From Clostridia bacterium (lineage in GTDB: Bacteria; Bacillota; Clostridia; Lachnospirales; WQUN01), in the NCBI GenBank assembly GCA_025997155.1, contig BNUF01000077.1, positions 1 through 10,952 on the forward strand: a stretch of 10,952 nt of DNA, given 5' to 3'. Position numbers and translations under genes: made by a program. How positions within the stretch are numbered: the stretch's first letter is position 1; every line of letters begins with the position of its first letter. This document shows, piece after piece, positions 1-6,291 of the stretch. A model generated the notes under the pieces. It made no database searches. It saw only the letters and a list, made by a program, of their open reading frames with translations, and was not told where the DNA came from.

Positions 1-230
1 GAACCGCAACCGAGCGAATCCAAACCGACAGAGCCGCAACCGAGCGAACCGAACGAACAAAAGCAATCCACGCAAGCGAAAAAATCCGAGCAACCGCCGC
101 AAGAACCGAGCGAACCGACAAAGAATAAACCTGACGAACAACCGCCGACAGATCCTAAACCGAGCGAACTGAACGAACCGAACGAGCAAAATCCCGAGCA
201 AAATCCCGCACAAACTCCGAAACTTCAACA
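1..230 (+). repeat. Degenerate 30-bp-periodic coding repeat (Pro-Ser-Glu-rich)
   Basis: Bases 1-18 and 31-48 are nearly identical (one A/G difference), which gives a 30-bp (10-codon) period. Shorter copies of the core CCGAGCGAA recur near 106 and 162. The whole stretch is very poor in T on the + strand, because it encodes Pro, Glu, Gln, Lys and Ser codons. It looks like a decapeptide repeat that has decayed, not like an intergenic repeat. Confidence 0.5.
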
Positions 231-339
231 GCCGACAAAAACGAAACAGATAATAGCGAAATTGTTCCCGCGTTCAGGCGCAAGGGATAAATACGGAAAC
301 ATCAAGGCGAATCCGAAAACATCTGAACAAACGGAATAG
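1..339 (+). CDS. C-terminal part of an unidentified protein with a Pro/Glu/Gln/Ser-rich tail (5' end outside window)
   Basis: Frame 1 is open from the first base to a TAG at 337-339 and gives 112 residues, so this is the 3' end of a gene that starts upstream. The first 80 or so residues are low complexity: almost only Pro, Glu, Gln, Ser, Lys, Asn and Thr, with the hexapeptide EPQPSE repeated at residues 1 and 11 and looser copies (PSEP, PSEL) further on. Such composition is typical of an extended, disordered linker or tail. The last 30 residues are different: a short hydrophobic and basic patch (IIAKLFPR) followed by a polar end, with no membrane segment and no LPXTG sorting signal. The next gene's Shine-Dalgarno sequence overlaps this stop codon, so the two are probably co-transcribed. 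The identity cannot be told from this tail. Being a real coding region is well supported by the long open frame and close coupling. Confidence 0.7.
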   Translation, partial: EPQPSESKPTEPQPSEPNEQKQSTQAKKSEQPPQEPSEPTKNKPDEQPPTDPKPSELNEPNEQNPEQNPAQTPKLQQPTKTKQIIAKLFPRSGARDKYGNIKANPKTSEQTE

Positions 340-343
340 GGGG
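338..343 (+). promoter_or_regulatory. Ribosome binding site for the TTG start at 351
   Basis: AGGGGG overlaps the upstream TAG stop and sits 7 nt before the TTG at 351. It supports the TTG start, since the signal peptide begins right there and no in-frame ATG lies upstream of the basic-then-hydrophobic segment. Confidence 0.6.
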
Positions 344-350
344 AAACACA

Positions 351-3089
351 TTGACGACAAAGAGAGTAAAGAACGCGGTATGTATAGCGGTGATGCTGGT
401 GTTAGCGTTTGTGTACGTTTCGTCGGCGCAGAACGCGAACAAGGGGAGCGTATTGGCGGCGGAAGAGGAGCGGCAAGAGGAGTCCGCCGCCGTACCTGTC
501 GCCGTACCCGCGCCGAAACTTGCGGAGCAGCCAGCGGTATCTGATAATTTTCGCGCTGTCTGGGTGAGTACGGTCCTGAATCTTGATTATCCCAGCAAAG
601 CGGGGCTTTCCGCCGACGCGCAAAAACAGGAAATTGACGACATAGTGTACAAATCGAGTGAATTAGGGCTTAACGCGCTTGTTTTTCAGGTACGCCCCAG
701 CGGGGACGCGTTGTACAAATCGGATATATTCCCGTGGTCGCGTTATTTGACGGGGGAGCAGGGCGCCCCGCCAAGCGGGGGCTTCGACCCCCTCGCGTAT
801 ATGATACAGCAGGCACATTCGCGGGGAATTGAAGTTCACGCGTGGGTGAACCCGTACCGCGTGTCGCACACCGCCGACAAAATCACGGACGTGAACGGCC
901 TTTCGGCGGATAATCCCGCAAGGCAGAACCCCGATATTGTCAAATTGTACAACGGCGCGTTGTACTATGACCCGGGCGAGCCGAAAAGTAAACAGCTGGT
1001 AATTGACGGCGTTACGGAAATCCTGAAAAATTATGACGTGGACGGAATCCATTTGGACGACTATTTTTATCCCGCCCCCGATTTCGCGGACGCGGCGACA
1101 TATGATAAATACGGCAGGGCGACGGGGTTATCCCTTGAGGACTGGCGGCGCGAAAACGTCAACGACGTTATAAAAGGCGTACAAAAAGCCGTGCGGGAGA
1201 CAAAACCCTCCGCGAGATTCGGGGTTGCGCCTGTGGCAATTTGGCAAAACGCGGGGTCTGACCCTCTCGGCAGTGATACTAAAGGTTACGAATCCTACAA
1301 ATCCATCTACGCGGATACGCGCCGTTGGGTGAAAGAGGGGTGGCTCGACTACATTTGCCCGCAGATTTACTGGCAAATCGGGTATAATATCGCGGATTAC
1401 CAAAAAGTACTTGCGTGGTGGGATAATGTTTGCAAGGACACGAACGTCGATTTATATGTAGGACACGCCGCCTATAAGCAGGCGGACGATTCGGGCTGGA
1501 GCGGCGAAATGCTTAGGCAGCTGAAACTTAACGAAAACTACAACGTTAAGGGCGACATATTCTTTCGGGCGAAACATCTTGACGGTTCTGTCGGTACGGA
1601 AATTAGAGACTATTATCTGTCAAGACCTCTTGTAAGTTCTATGTCTCCTACCGCGCCGCCTGAACCGACACCCGAACCTGTGCCAGAACCTGTACCGACA
1701 GCTCCGATTGTGTCTAATCTCAAGATGACAGACCTTTTTGTCGGGATTCCCTCGGGGAACGTCACGGTAACGGGCGGCAAGGGCTATATGATTGTCGGGA
1801 CGGCGAACCCCGACTTGCCGCTTTATATAAACGGAAACGAAGTCACCAACCGAACGCCCGAGGGCTTTTTCAGCGCGTTCGCGGGGATTTCGGCAGGCAC
1901 GAACACCTTTAAGGTGACGCAAGGCGCGCAGACTGTGACACGCACAATCACCTCGAAACCCGCAACGGGCGGGGGAGGCGGCGGAAGTTCCTCAGCCCCC
2001 AAAATCACGGTATACGACAACGCGCCGAATTACGCGATTATAAAGGCGGACAACGCGTGGGCGTATCCGTCCTACACCACAAACGGCGGCTCGAACTGGG
2101 AACTTTCCAAGGGGCAGATTGACATTATCGACGCGTCCACCGAAAACTGGGTGAAACTTCGCTCGGGACTTTGGGTCGAGAAAAAAAATATCGACTGGGT
2201 TACGCAAAAGAGCCTGACCTACGCGGAGGTTGGCACGGGTACGTATACTGTCGGCGAAACCAATGATATCCTTAGTTTCGCAAGCGATGAAAACGCCGCG
2301 ACAAATATCAAATATGACGGCAAGTCTTTAACTATATCTATCGGTATGCTCGAAAAACAGCCCACGTCTGATATCGACCTTGAACACTCGATTTTTAAGG
2401 GATACAGCGGCGGGGTCTATACTCTCAAGGACGGCGTGATTTTGGACGGATTCTACACGGAGTATTCGGGCGGTAAGATAAACGTTATACTCAAAAAGCA
2501 CCGCCACATATCTGGCGGCGACGCCCCGCTCAAGAGCTTTTCGTTCGTTGTCGACCCGGGACACGGCGACGACGACACGGGAGCTCTAGGTCCTATGGGG
2601 ACGAAACTCGCGGAGAAGGATTTCAACCTTACAAACGGTATAAAACTGGCGGAAAAATTGCGTTCTCTGGGAGCATCCGTCACCCTCACGCGTGAAACGG
2701 ACGTGTTCCATTCACTTCAGGCGCGAACGGATATGAGCCTTGCCGCGAAACCCGATATGTTCATTTCAATCCACGCGAACAGTATGGAACCGACTGTGGA
2801 CACGACTAACACGCACGGATTGACTATATGGTATATGAACTCCTTGTCCCAGCCCCTCGCGAACCGTTTTATGCGGGATTTGGCGCGGGTGAACCCGCTG
2901 TCCTCCCGCGAGGCAAAGCCCTCGCAGGCGAACCTCTTCGTCGTGCGTCCTGTGTGGACTCCTTCCGTACTTGTCGAAACGAGTTTTATGTGCAATATAA
3001 ACGACTTTTCGTGGCTCGCGTCGGAAGAGGAGCAGAACAAACTCGCCGACGCTATAACGAACGCGATTCTTGAATATTATAAGGATTGA
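351..3089 (+). CDS. Exported two-enzyme cell-wall hydrolase: GHL10 glycoside hydrolase domain fused to N-acetylmuramoyl-L-alanine amidase (Amidase_3)
   Basis: This 912-residue protein starts at TTG. Residues 1-26 form a signal peptide (basic, then hydrophobic, possible cleavage after VSSA at 26 or LAA at 37). Residues 66-425 are a GHL10/DUF187 (DigH/YddW-like) barrel, with the family signatures FRAVWVSTV (67-75), a QVRPSGDALY stretch (113-122), HAWVNPYR (163-170) and the acidic DGIHLDDYFYP (231-241), where the catalytic acids are expected. A Pro-Glu linker (435-452) leads to an Ig-like beta domain (about 455-537). A Gly/Ser linker (540-549) leads to an SH3-like domain (about 552-617) and a beta-rich AMIN-like region (about 620-722). 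The C-terminal Amidase_3 domain (730-912) has intact zinc ligands H738, E755 and H808 and catalytic E876 (VETSF). By family knowledge the amidase removes stem peptides from MurNAc, and DigH-type enzymes cut peptide-free glycan. A concerted action is inferred. RNase Z follows after 4 nt. Confidence 0.9.
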   Translation: MTTKRVKNAVCIAVMLVLAFVYVSSAQNANKGSVLAAEEERQEESAAVPVAVPAPKLAEQPAVSDNFRAVWVSTVLNLDYPSKAGLSADAQKQEIDDIVYKSSELGLNALVFQVRPSGDALYKSDIFPWSRYLTGEQGAPPSGGFDPLAYMIQQAHSRGIEVHAWVNPYRVSHTADKITDVNGLSADNPARQNPDIVKLYNGALYYDPGEPKSKQLVIDGVTEILKNYDVDGIHLDDYFYPAPDFADAATYDKYGRATGLSLEDWRRENVNDVIKGVQKAVRETKPSARFGVAPVAIWQNAGSDPLGSDTKGYESYKSIYADTRRWVKEGWLDYICPQIYWQIGYNIADYQKVLAWWDNVCKDTNVDLYVGHAAYKQADDSGWSGEMLRQLKLNENYNVKGDIFFRAKHLDGSVGTEIRDYYLSRPLVSSMSPTAPPEPTPEPVPEPVPTAPIVSNLKMTDLFVGIPSGNVTVTGGKGYMIVGTANPDLPLYINGNEVTNRTPEGFFSAFAGISAGTNTFKVTQGAQTVTRTITSKPATGGGGGGSSSAPKITVYDNAPNYAIIKADNAWAYPSYTTNGGSNWELSKGQIDIIDASTENWVKLRSGLWVEKKNIDWVTQKSLTYAEVGTGTYTVGETNDILSFASDENAATNIKYDGKSLTISIGMLEKQPTSDIDLEHSIFKGYSGGVYTLKDGVILDGFYTEYSGGKINVILKKHRHISGGDAPLKSFSFVVDPGHGDDDTGALGPMGTKLAEKDFNLTNGIKLAEKLRSLGASVTLTRETDVFHSLQARTDMSLAAKPDMFISIHANSMEPTVDTTNTHGLTIWYMNSLSQPLANRFMRDLARVNPLSSREAKPSQANLFVVRPVWTPSVLVETSFMCNINDFSWLASEEEQNKLADAITNAILEYYKD
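3081..3085 (+). promoter_or_regulatory. Ribosome binding site fixing the RNase Z start at 3094
   Basis: AAGGA lies 8 nt before the ATG at 3094. An in-frame TTG at 3070 is further upstream but would place this site inside the gene, and it would add eight residues ahead of the normal RNase Z N-terminus. Confidence 0.6.
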
Positions 3090-3093
3090 TAAT

Positions 3094-4014
3094 ATGCTTG
3101 ACGTGGCGCTTTTAGGAACAGGGGGAATGATGCCCCTGCCGAATCGTTTTTTGACGGCTTTTGCCGTGCGTCAAAACGGGCGGATTTTGCTGATTGACTG
3201 CGGGGAAGGTACGCAGGTGACGCAAAAAATGCTCGGGTGGGGGTTCAAGACCGTCGACGTGATTTGCCTGACGCATTTTCACGCGGACCACGCGGCGGGG
3301 ATTCCCGGGTTTTTGCTTAGTATGGCAAATTCTGACAAGGGCGACCCGCTTACGATTATCGGACCTGTCGGGACGGAATATATCGTTAAGTCGCTTTTGG
3401 TGATTGCCAAAGACCTGCCTTTTGAGATAAATTTTGTCGAATTGCCCTATGAGAAAAAGACTTACCATATTAATCAGGGCGGTTTCAGTATCGGGGCGTT
3501 GCCCGTTTCCCACGGAGTGCCTTGCTTCGCTTATTCCGTCAGCCTTGCGCGAATCGGAAAGTTTAACGCGGACGCGGCGAAATCGCTGGGACTTCCCGTG
3601 AGATTCTGGGGAATCTTGCAGCGCGGAGAAAATGTCTCGTATGAAGGCCTTGAGTATACTCCCGATATGGTGCTTGGCGCGTCCCGCGCAGGGCTTAAGG
3701 TGACGTATTGCACGGACAGCCGCCCTATCCCGTCAATCTCCGATTTCGCCCAAAATTCGGATTTGTTTGTGTGCGAGGGGTTGTACGGCGACCCCGCGCT
3801 TTCGGCAAAAGCCGCCGAACACAGGCATATGACCTACAAAGAGGCGGCGAATATAGCCAAACGCGCAAACGTTTCGGAAATGTGGCTCACGCATTACAGC
3901 CCGTCTGTGACAAATCCGAAAGAGTTTCTCGGCGTCGCAAGGGATATTTTTCCAAACACGCATACGGGCTTTGACAGAAAAACGGCGACGCTTAAATTTT
4001 CGGAAGACGAGTAA
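3094..4014 (+). CDS. rnz: Ribonuclease Z (tRNA 3' endonuclease)
   Basis: The 306-residue product matches the usual length of bacterial RNase Z (about 305-320). It is a metallo-beta-lactamase fold enzyme that cuts the 3' trailer from tRNA precursors in the cytoplasm. Visible motifs in order: N-terminal LGTGGMMPLPNR (7-18), LLIDCGEGTQ (32-41), the metal-binding HFHADH (H61, H63, D65, H66), H140 in the PVSHG stretch, YCTDSRP with ligand D208, EHRHMTYKEAA with H245 (242-252), and LTHYSP with ligand H267. All expected ligands are present. The start at ATG 3094 is chosen because of the ribosome binding site and because the protein then begins directly with the first beta strand. It follows the cell-wall hydrolase gene by 4 nt and ends just before a small hairpin and the sigma factor gene. 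A general metal-dependent hydrolase is the alternative, but the EHRHMT and HYSP motifs favour RNase Z. Confidence 0.92.
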   Translation: MLDVALLGTGGMMPLPNRFLTAFAVRQNGRILLIDCGEGTQVTQKMLGWGFKTVDVICLTHFHADHAAGIPGFLLSMANSDKGDPLTIIGPVGTEYIVKSLLVIAKDLPFEINFVELPYEKKTYHINQGGFSIGALPVSHGVPCFAYSVSLARIGKFNADAAKSLGLPVRFWGILQRGENVSYEGLEYTPDMVLGASRAGLKVTYCTDSRPIPSISDFAQNSDLFVCEGLYGDPALSAKAAEHRHMTYKEAANIAKRANVSEMWLTHYSPSVTNPKEFLGVARDIFPNTHTGFDRKTATLKFSEDE

Positions 4015-4030
4015 ACTTTTCGCGTTTACT
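4010..4030 (+). terminator. Small inverted repeat at the end of the RNase Z gene (weak terminator or operator)
   Basis: AGTAAAC (4010-4016) and GTTTACT (4024-4030) form a perfect 7-bp stem with a 7-nt loop. The stop codon lies in the left arm. The stem is A/T-rich and is followed only by TTCGTTTAATT, not by a clean U tract, so intrinsic termination would be weak. It also overlaps the candidate ECF promoter described separately. Confidence 0.25.
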
Positions 4031-4036
4031 TTCGTT
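4012..4036 (+). promoter_or_regulatory. Candidate ECF-type promoter for the sigma/anti-sigma genes
   Basis: TAAAC followed by TTTT (4012-4020) resembles the AAC-plus-T-run -35 element of ECF promoters. CGTT (4033-4036) begins exactly 16 nt after the AAC, the spacing known for Bacillus sigma-W-type promoters (TGAAAC, 16 nt, CGTA). The start of transcription would fall near 4043, leaving a short leader before the ribosome binding site at 4056-4061. ECF sigma genes often drive their own expression. The match is imperfect and found by eye. Confidence 0.3.
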
Positions 4037-4069
4037 TAATTAAGTATAAGAAGATAGGAGGGGTGAGGT

Positions 4070-4642
4070 ATGCGGGAGATTTCCGAAATAGAGGATTTTG
4101 AGGTTATAAATCTTGTGCTTAACCAGAACCCCGACTATTTCGAGGAACTTGTGCGGAGGTACAAAAATCTCGTGTACTCTGTGATACTTAAATTGCATAA
4201 CGACCGCGAGGAAGTAAACGACCTAGCGCAGGACGTTTTTATTAAAGTCTATAAAAATTTGCACAGGTATTATCCCGATTATAAATTCAGCACGTGGATA
4301 ATGCGGATTGCGACAAACCACGTGATTGACTATAAGCGCAAGAAAAAATACGACACCACGCCGATTGACGACGTGAGTTATGAGTTGGCGGAGGATAGCG
4401 AGAAATCGCCCGAGTGTGCGTTTATCGAGAAGGAACGCCGAGGAGCTATAAACGCCCTGCTTGCGGGGCTTCCTGATATGTATAAGATTCCCGTTTTGCT
4501 TTATCATCAGGAGGGGCTGTCGTATCAGGAGATTTCCGAGACGATTGGCGAACCTCTTTCAAAGGTGAAGAACCGAATTTTCCGCGCAAGGCGTATGCTT
4601 AAGGAGCAAATTGAGGGCAGAGAAGGTGATTTGTATGGGTAA
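4070..4642 (+). CDS. ECF-family RNA polymerase sigma factor
   Basis: The 190-residue protein has the two-domain layout of an extracytoplasmic-function sigma factor. Region 2 (about 22-92) contains DLAQDVFIKVYKNL (51-64), which contacts core polymerase, and FSTWIMRIATNHVIDYKRKKK-like sequence (73-93) for -10 recognition. Region 4 (about 126-180) has the helix-turn-helix GLSYQEISETIG (149-160) followed by LSKVKNRIFRARRMLKE (163-179) for the -35 element. Regions 1 and 3 are absent, as in the family. The start at ATG 4070 is backed by a strong AGGAGG at 4056-4061, 8 nt upstream. The stop overlaps the next gene, a zinc-finger anti-sigma factor, by 8 nt, so the pair is translationally coupled. The likely role is to switch on envelope-related genes when the anti-sigma releases it. 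The regulon and signal are not visible here, although a candidate promoter of the same type lies directly upstream. Confidence 0.93.
   Translation: MREISEIEDFEVINLVLNQNPDYFEELVRRYKNLVYSVILKLHNDREEVNDLAQDVFIKVYKNLHRYYPDYKFSTWIMRIATNHVIDYKRKKKYDTTPIDDVSYELAEDSEKSPECAFIEKERRGAINALLAGLPDMYKIPVLLYHQEGLSYQEISETIGEPLSKVKNRIFRARRMLKEQIEGREGDLYG
4621..4626 (+). promoter_or_regulatory. Ribosome binding site fixing the anti-sigma start at 4635
   Basis: AGAAGG lies 8 nt before the ATG at 4635. An in-frame TTG at 4611 would add eight residues but would leave this site inside the coding region. Confidence 0.55.
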
Positions 4643-5219
4643 GAGCTGCGAACGCGCCGAGCGTCTTATGATGCTCTATATGGACAAAAGCCTTTTGGAC
4701 GACGAGGAAAAGGAACTGCGGAAACATTTGTCGGGTTGTGAGCGTTGCAAGAACGATTTTGATATATACGTTCAGATAAACGGGGAGCTGGCGGAGGACG
4801 CGCCTGAAGAGTTTGAAATACCGCGTGACTTTGAGATACTTGTTATGGCCAAGGTGCATACCCTTGAGGAAAACGGTTTCAGCCGCAATATTCCCGACAA
4901 GGACACCCTGTCTTTCGTTGCCTGCGGGATTATGTCGGTGCTTTTGGGGATTTCGTATATCGCCGTCCTCTACCGCGAACAAATCACCGCGAAATTGTCC
5001 GAAAACGCCGCCACAGCCGCTTTTGCCGCGACTTTGCCCGCCGTTTCAGAATATTCCGCGAATTTGGCGAAAAATATCGCGGACGGATTCTATTTGTTTC
5101 TGGATACTTCGATGCAATTTGTAAACGAATATCAGGTTTTAGCGTCTGTAATCGTGTTTATCGTGATAAGCGTACAGTGCTTTTTGTATAAAAAACGCCG
5201 TGATACAGGCAGGGCTTGA
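4635..5219 (+). CDS. Membrane anti-sigma factor with N-terminal zinc-finger (ZAS) domain
   Basis: The 194-residue product begins with a cytoplasmic ZAS domain: C5, then H31, C35 and C38 (HLSGCERC), the HX3CX2C motif that holds zinc and clamps the partner sigma factor. A hydrophobic helix follows at about 92-112. Next come about 55 residues rich in Ala, Ser and Asn (113-167), presumably outside the cell, and a second helix at about 168-185 ends in KKRRDTGRA, which places the C-terminus inside. Most ZAS anti-sigmas of this kind have one membrane helix, so the two-helix hairpin with a small outside loop is a notable form. The gene overlaps the sigma gene by 8 nt upstream and the next membrane protein gene by about 20 nt downstream. 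Pairing with the ECF sigma is secure from the motif and the overlap. The signal sensed, and whether proteolysis is involved, cannot be told. Confidence 0.88.
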   Translation: MGKSCERAERLMMLYMDKSLLDDEEKELRKHLSGCERCKNDFDIYVQINGELAEDAPEEFEIPRDFEILVMAKVHTLEENGFSRNIPDKDTLSFVACGIMSVLLGISYIAVLYREQITAKLSENAATAAFAATLPAVSEYSANLAKNIADGFYLFLDTSMQFVNEYQVLASVIVFIVISVQCFLYKKRRDTGRA

Positions 5220-5718
5220 TTTTATAAACGGCGACGCGCAGAACGGGTATACAAAGCTTAAAATTTGTATATCCGTTTTTCGGTTGATTTCGCTCCCTGT
5301 CGTTTTGGCGTGGCGCGCGGCTTTTTTTGAGCAGGGATATCTGGCGTGTTTTTTTGAGAAAAAGAAGATGCTGGGACTCGGGCTTACGGTTTATTTTTGT
5401 TTGTTCTTGCTTGGGACGGCGTTTTTGCTTGCGGCGGTGACGTATCCTTTGACTTTTGCCGCGGCGGCTTTGTGTTTTTTTGCGGCTATTTTCGGGGAAA
5501 CGTCCCTAGCGCTTTATATCAGCAGCCGAATGAAAATTTTTGAGAGCTCAAAGGTTGCAAAATTATTGTTTGGTGGTATAATTGTAGAAATGTTTAATTT
5601 TATCCCGATATTCGGCACGGTTTACGCGTGTTTTATTGAACCCGTGGTTTGCGCGGGGGTGTTCACGCAAACCGCCCTTAACGCCGTGGTTTATAAGAAA
5701 CTATATACCGAAAGATAG
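5200..5718 (+). CDS. Polytopic membrane protein of unknown function, coupled to the anti-sigma gene
   Basis: This 172-residue protein is very hydrophobic, with four or five likely membrane helices (about 22-44, 57-80, 82-108, 120-141 and 142-162). A short basic loop EKKKMLG lies near 53-59 and the C-terminus is basic. A conserved-looking stretch FNFIPIFGTVYACFIEP (132-148) sits between the last helices. No enzyme motif was recognised. The start is uncertain: GTG at 5200 has no evident Shine-Dalgarno sequence and overlaps the anti-sigma gene by 20 nt, so it would depend on translational coupling. The next in-frame candidate (TTG 5284) would remove half of the first helix. Position directly behind sigma and anti-sigma suggests a sensor helper or a target of the ECF system, which is inference. 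The next gene follows after 9 nt. Confidence 0.7.
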   Translation: MIQAGLDFINGDAQNGYTKLKICISVFRLISLPVVLAWRAAFFEQGYLACFFEKKKMLGLGLTVYFCLFLLGTAFLLAAVTYPLTFAAAALCFFAAIFGETSLALYISSRMKIFESSKVAKLLFGGIIVEMFNFIPIFGTVYACFIEPVVCAGVFTQTALNAVVYKKLYTER

Positions 5719-5725
5719 GAATTTT

Positions 5726-5803
5726 TTATGCGTAACGGAAATAGATATACCGGAGTTGTTCTTGCTATTGTTGTTCTTTTGGTGTTTTTTGTTATGCGTA
5801 ACG
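5726..5803 (+). repeat. 12-bp direct repeat duplicating the start-codon region
   Basis: TTATGCGTAACG occurs at 5726-5737, spanning the ATG at 5728, and again at 5792-5803, spanning an in-frame ATG at residue 23. The 66-bp distance equals 22 codons, so both copies encode Met-Arg-Asn, and both follow a run of T residues. Confidence 0.6.
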
Positions 5804-6291
5804 ATAAACTAGCTCTGATTGGCAAAGATTCCGCCCCTGAACGAAGTGAAAGCGTTACGCAAATGTATGACGAAATAGCGAACCTTGACCTTGAAAAAAA
5901 TTACCCGCAAACCGCGCTTGAGCTTGTGGAGCTCAACAGCGAAATACGCCTTGCGCTTTACTGCGGCAAGGCGACAGACATTGAAATCGCGGTGATATAT
6001 TATGTGGAAGATAAGCTTTTTTGCGAAAACCTGCGGGAGAAAATGCCGTATGAAAAGGCACTTCCGCAGATTGCCGAAAAAATCAAGGGGAGCTATGGGC
6101 AGTATCTTGAAAAATATGAAATCGGCACGGCGAAATATACCGACGGCGGGAACATATGCACGGTCTATGTCAAGGAGTACACTTTGATTGATATAGAAGG
6201 GCTTGGAAAAACTGTATTTAACAATATACAGTACGAGCTGATACTTGAGGACGGAAAATGGAAGATTTTGTCATGGGAGAGTGCGAAATGA
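5728..6291 (+). CDS. Membrane-anchored protein of unknown function with an outside alpha/beta domain
   Basis: The 187-residue product has one N-terminal membrane helix (about 8-23, preceded by Arg residues and followed by RNDK), so the rest probably faces outside. No lipobox cysteine is present. The outside part starts with a helical region (40-75) containing NYPQTALELVELNSEI (58-73), continues with charged helices to about 130, and ends in beta strands closing with LEDGKWKILSWES (173-185), an ending often seen in NTF2-like folds. The pattern around the NYP motif reminds me of the DUF6715 family of Lachnospiraceae, but this is from memory and weak. ATG 5728 follows AGGAA at 5717-5721. The stop TGA overlaps the TsaD start as ATGA, so expression is linked to tsaD, and 9 nt separate it from the preceding membrane protein. 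A second in-frame ATG at residue 23 lies in a 12-bp repeat of the start region. Confidence 0.75.
   Translation: MRNGNRYTGVVLAIVVLLVFFVMRNDKLALIGKDSAPERSESVTQMYDEIANLDLEKNYPQTALELVELNSEIRLALYCGKATDIEIAVIYYVEDKLFCENLREKMPYEKALPQIAEKIKGSYGQYLEKYEIGTAKYTDGGNICTVYVKEYTLIDIEGLGKTVFNNIQYELILEDGKWKILSWESAK
6275..6280 (+). promoter_or_regulatory. Ribosome binding site fixing the TsaD start at 6288
   Basis: GGGAGA is 7 nt before the ATG at 6288, which forms an ATGA overlap with the upstream stop. In-frame ATGs at 6258 and 6273 lack a good site and would add residues ahead of the universal ILGIETSCDE start of TsaD. Confidence 0.6.

Noticed and set aside
663..1052. 129-codon minus-strand frame within the cell-wall hydrolase gene
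   Set aside because: Antisense shadow of the conserved GHL10 domain; no ribosome binding site or motif seen.
1650..1705. Pro-Glu repeat in the hydrolase (PEPTPEPVPEPVP) as a mobile or shared repeat with the tail encoded at 1-230
   Set aside because: Both are Pro/Glu-rich linkers, but the codon sequences differ and no long identical stretch was found, so common low complexity explains the likeness.
2828..3073. 81-codon plus-strand frame within the amidase domain
   Set aside because: Shifted frame inside the conserved amidase sequence; Arg-rich, composition typical of an out-of-frame reading.
4813..5124. 103-codon plus-strand frame inside the anti-sigma gene
   Set aside because: Out-of-frame reading rich in Arg, Pro and Cys; the in-frame product has clear anti-sigma features.
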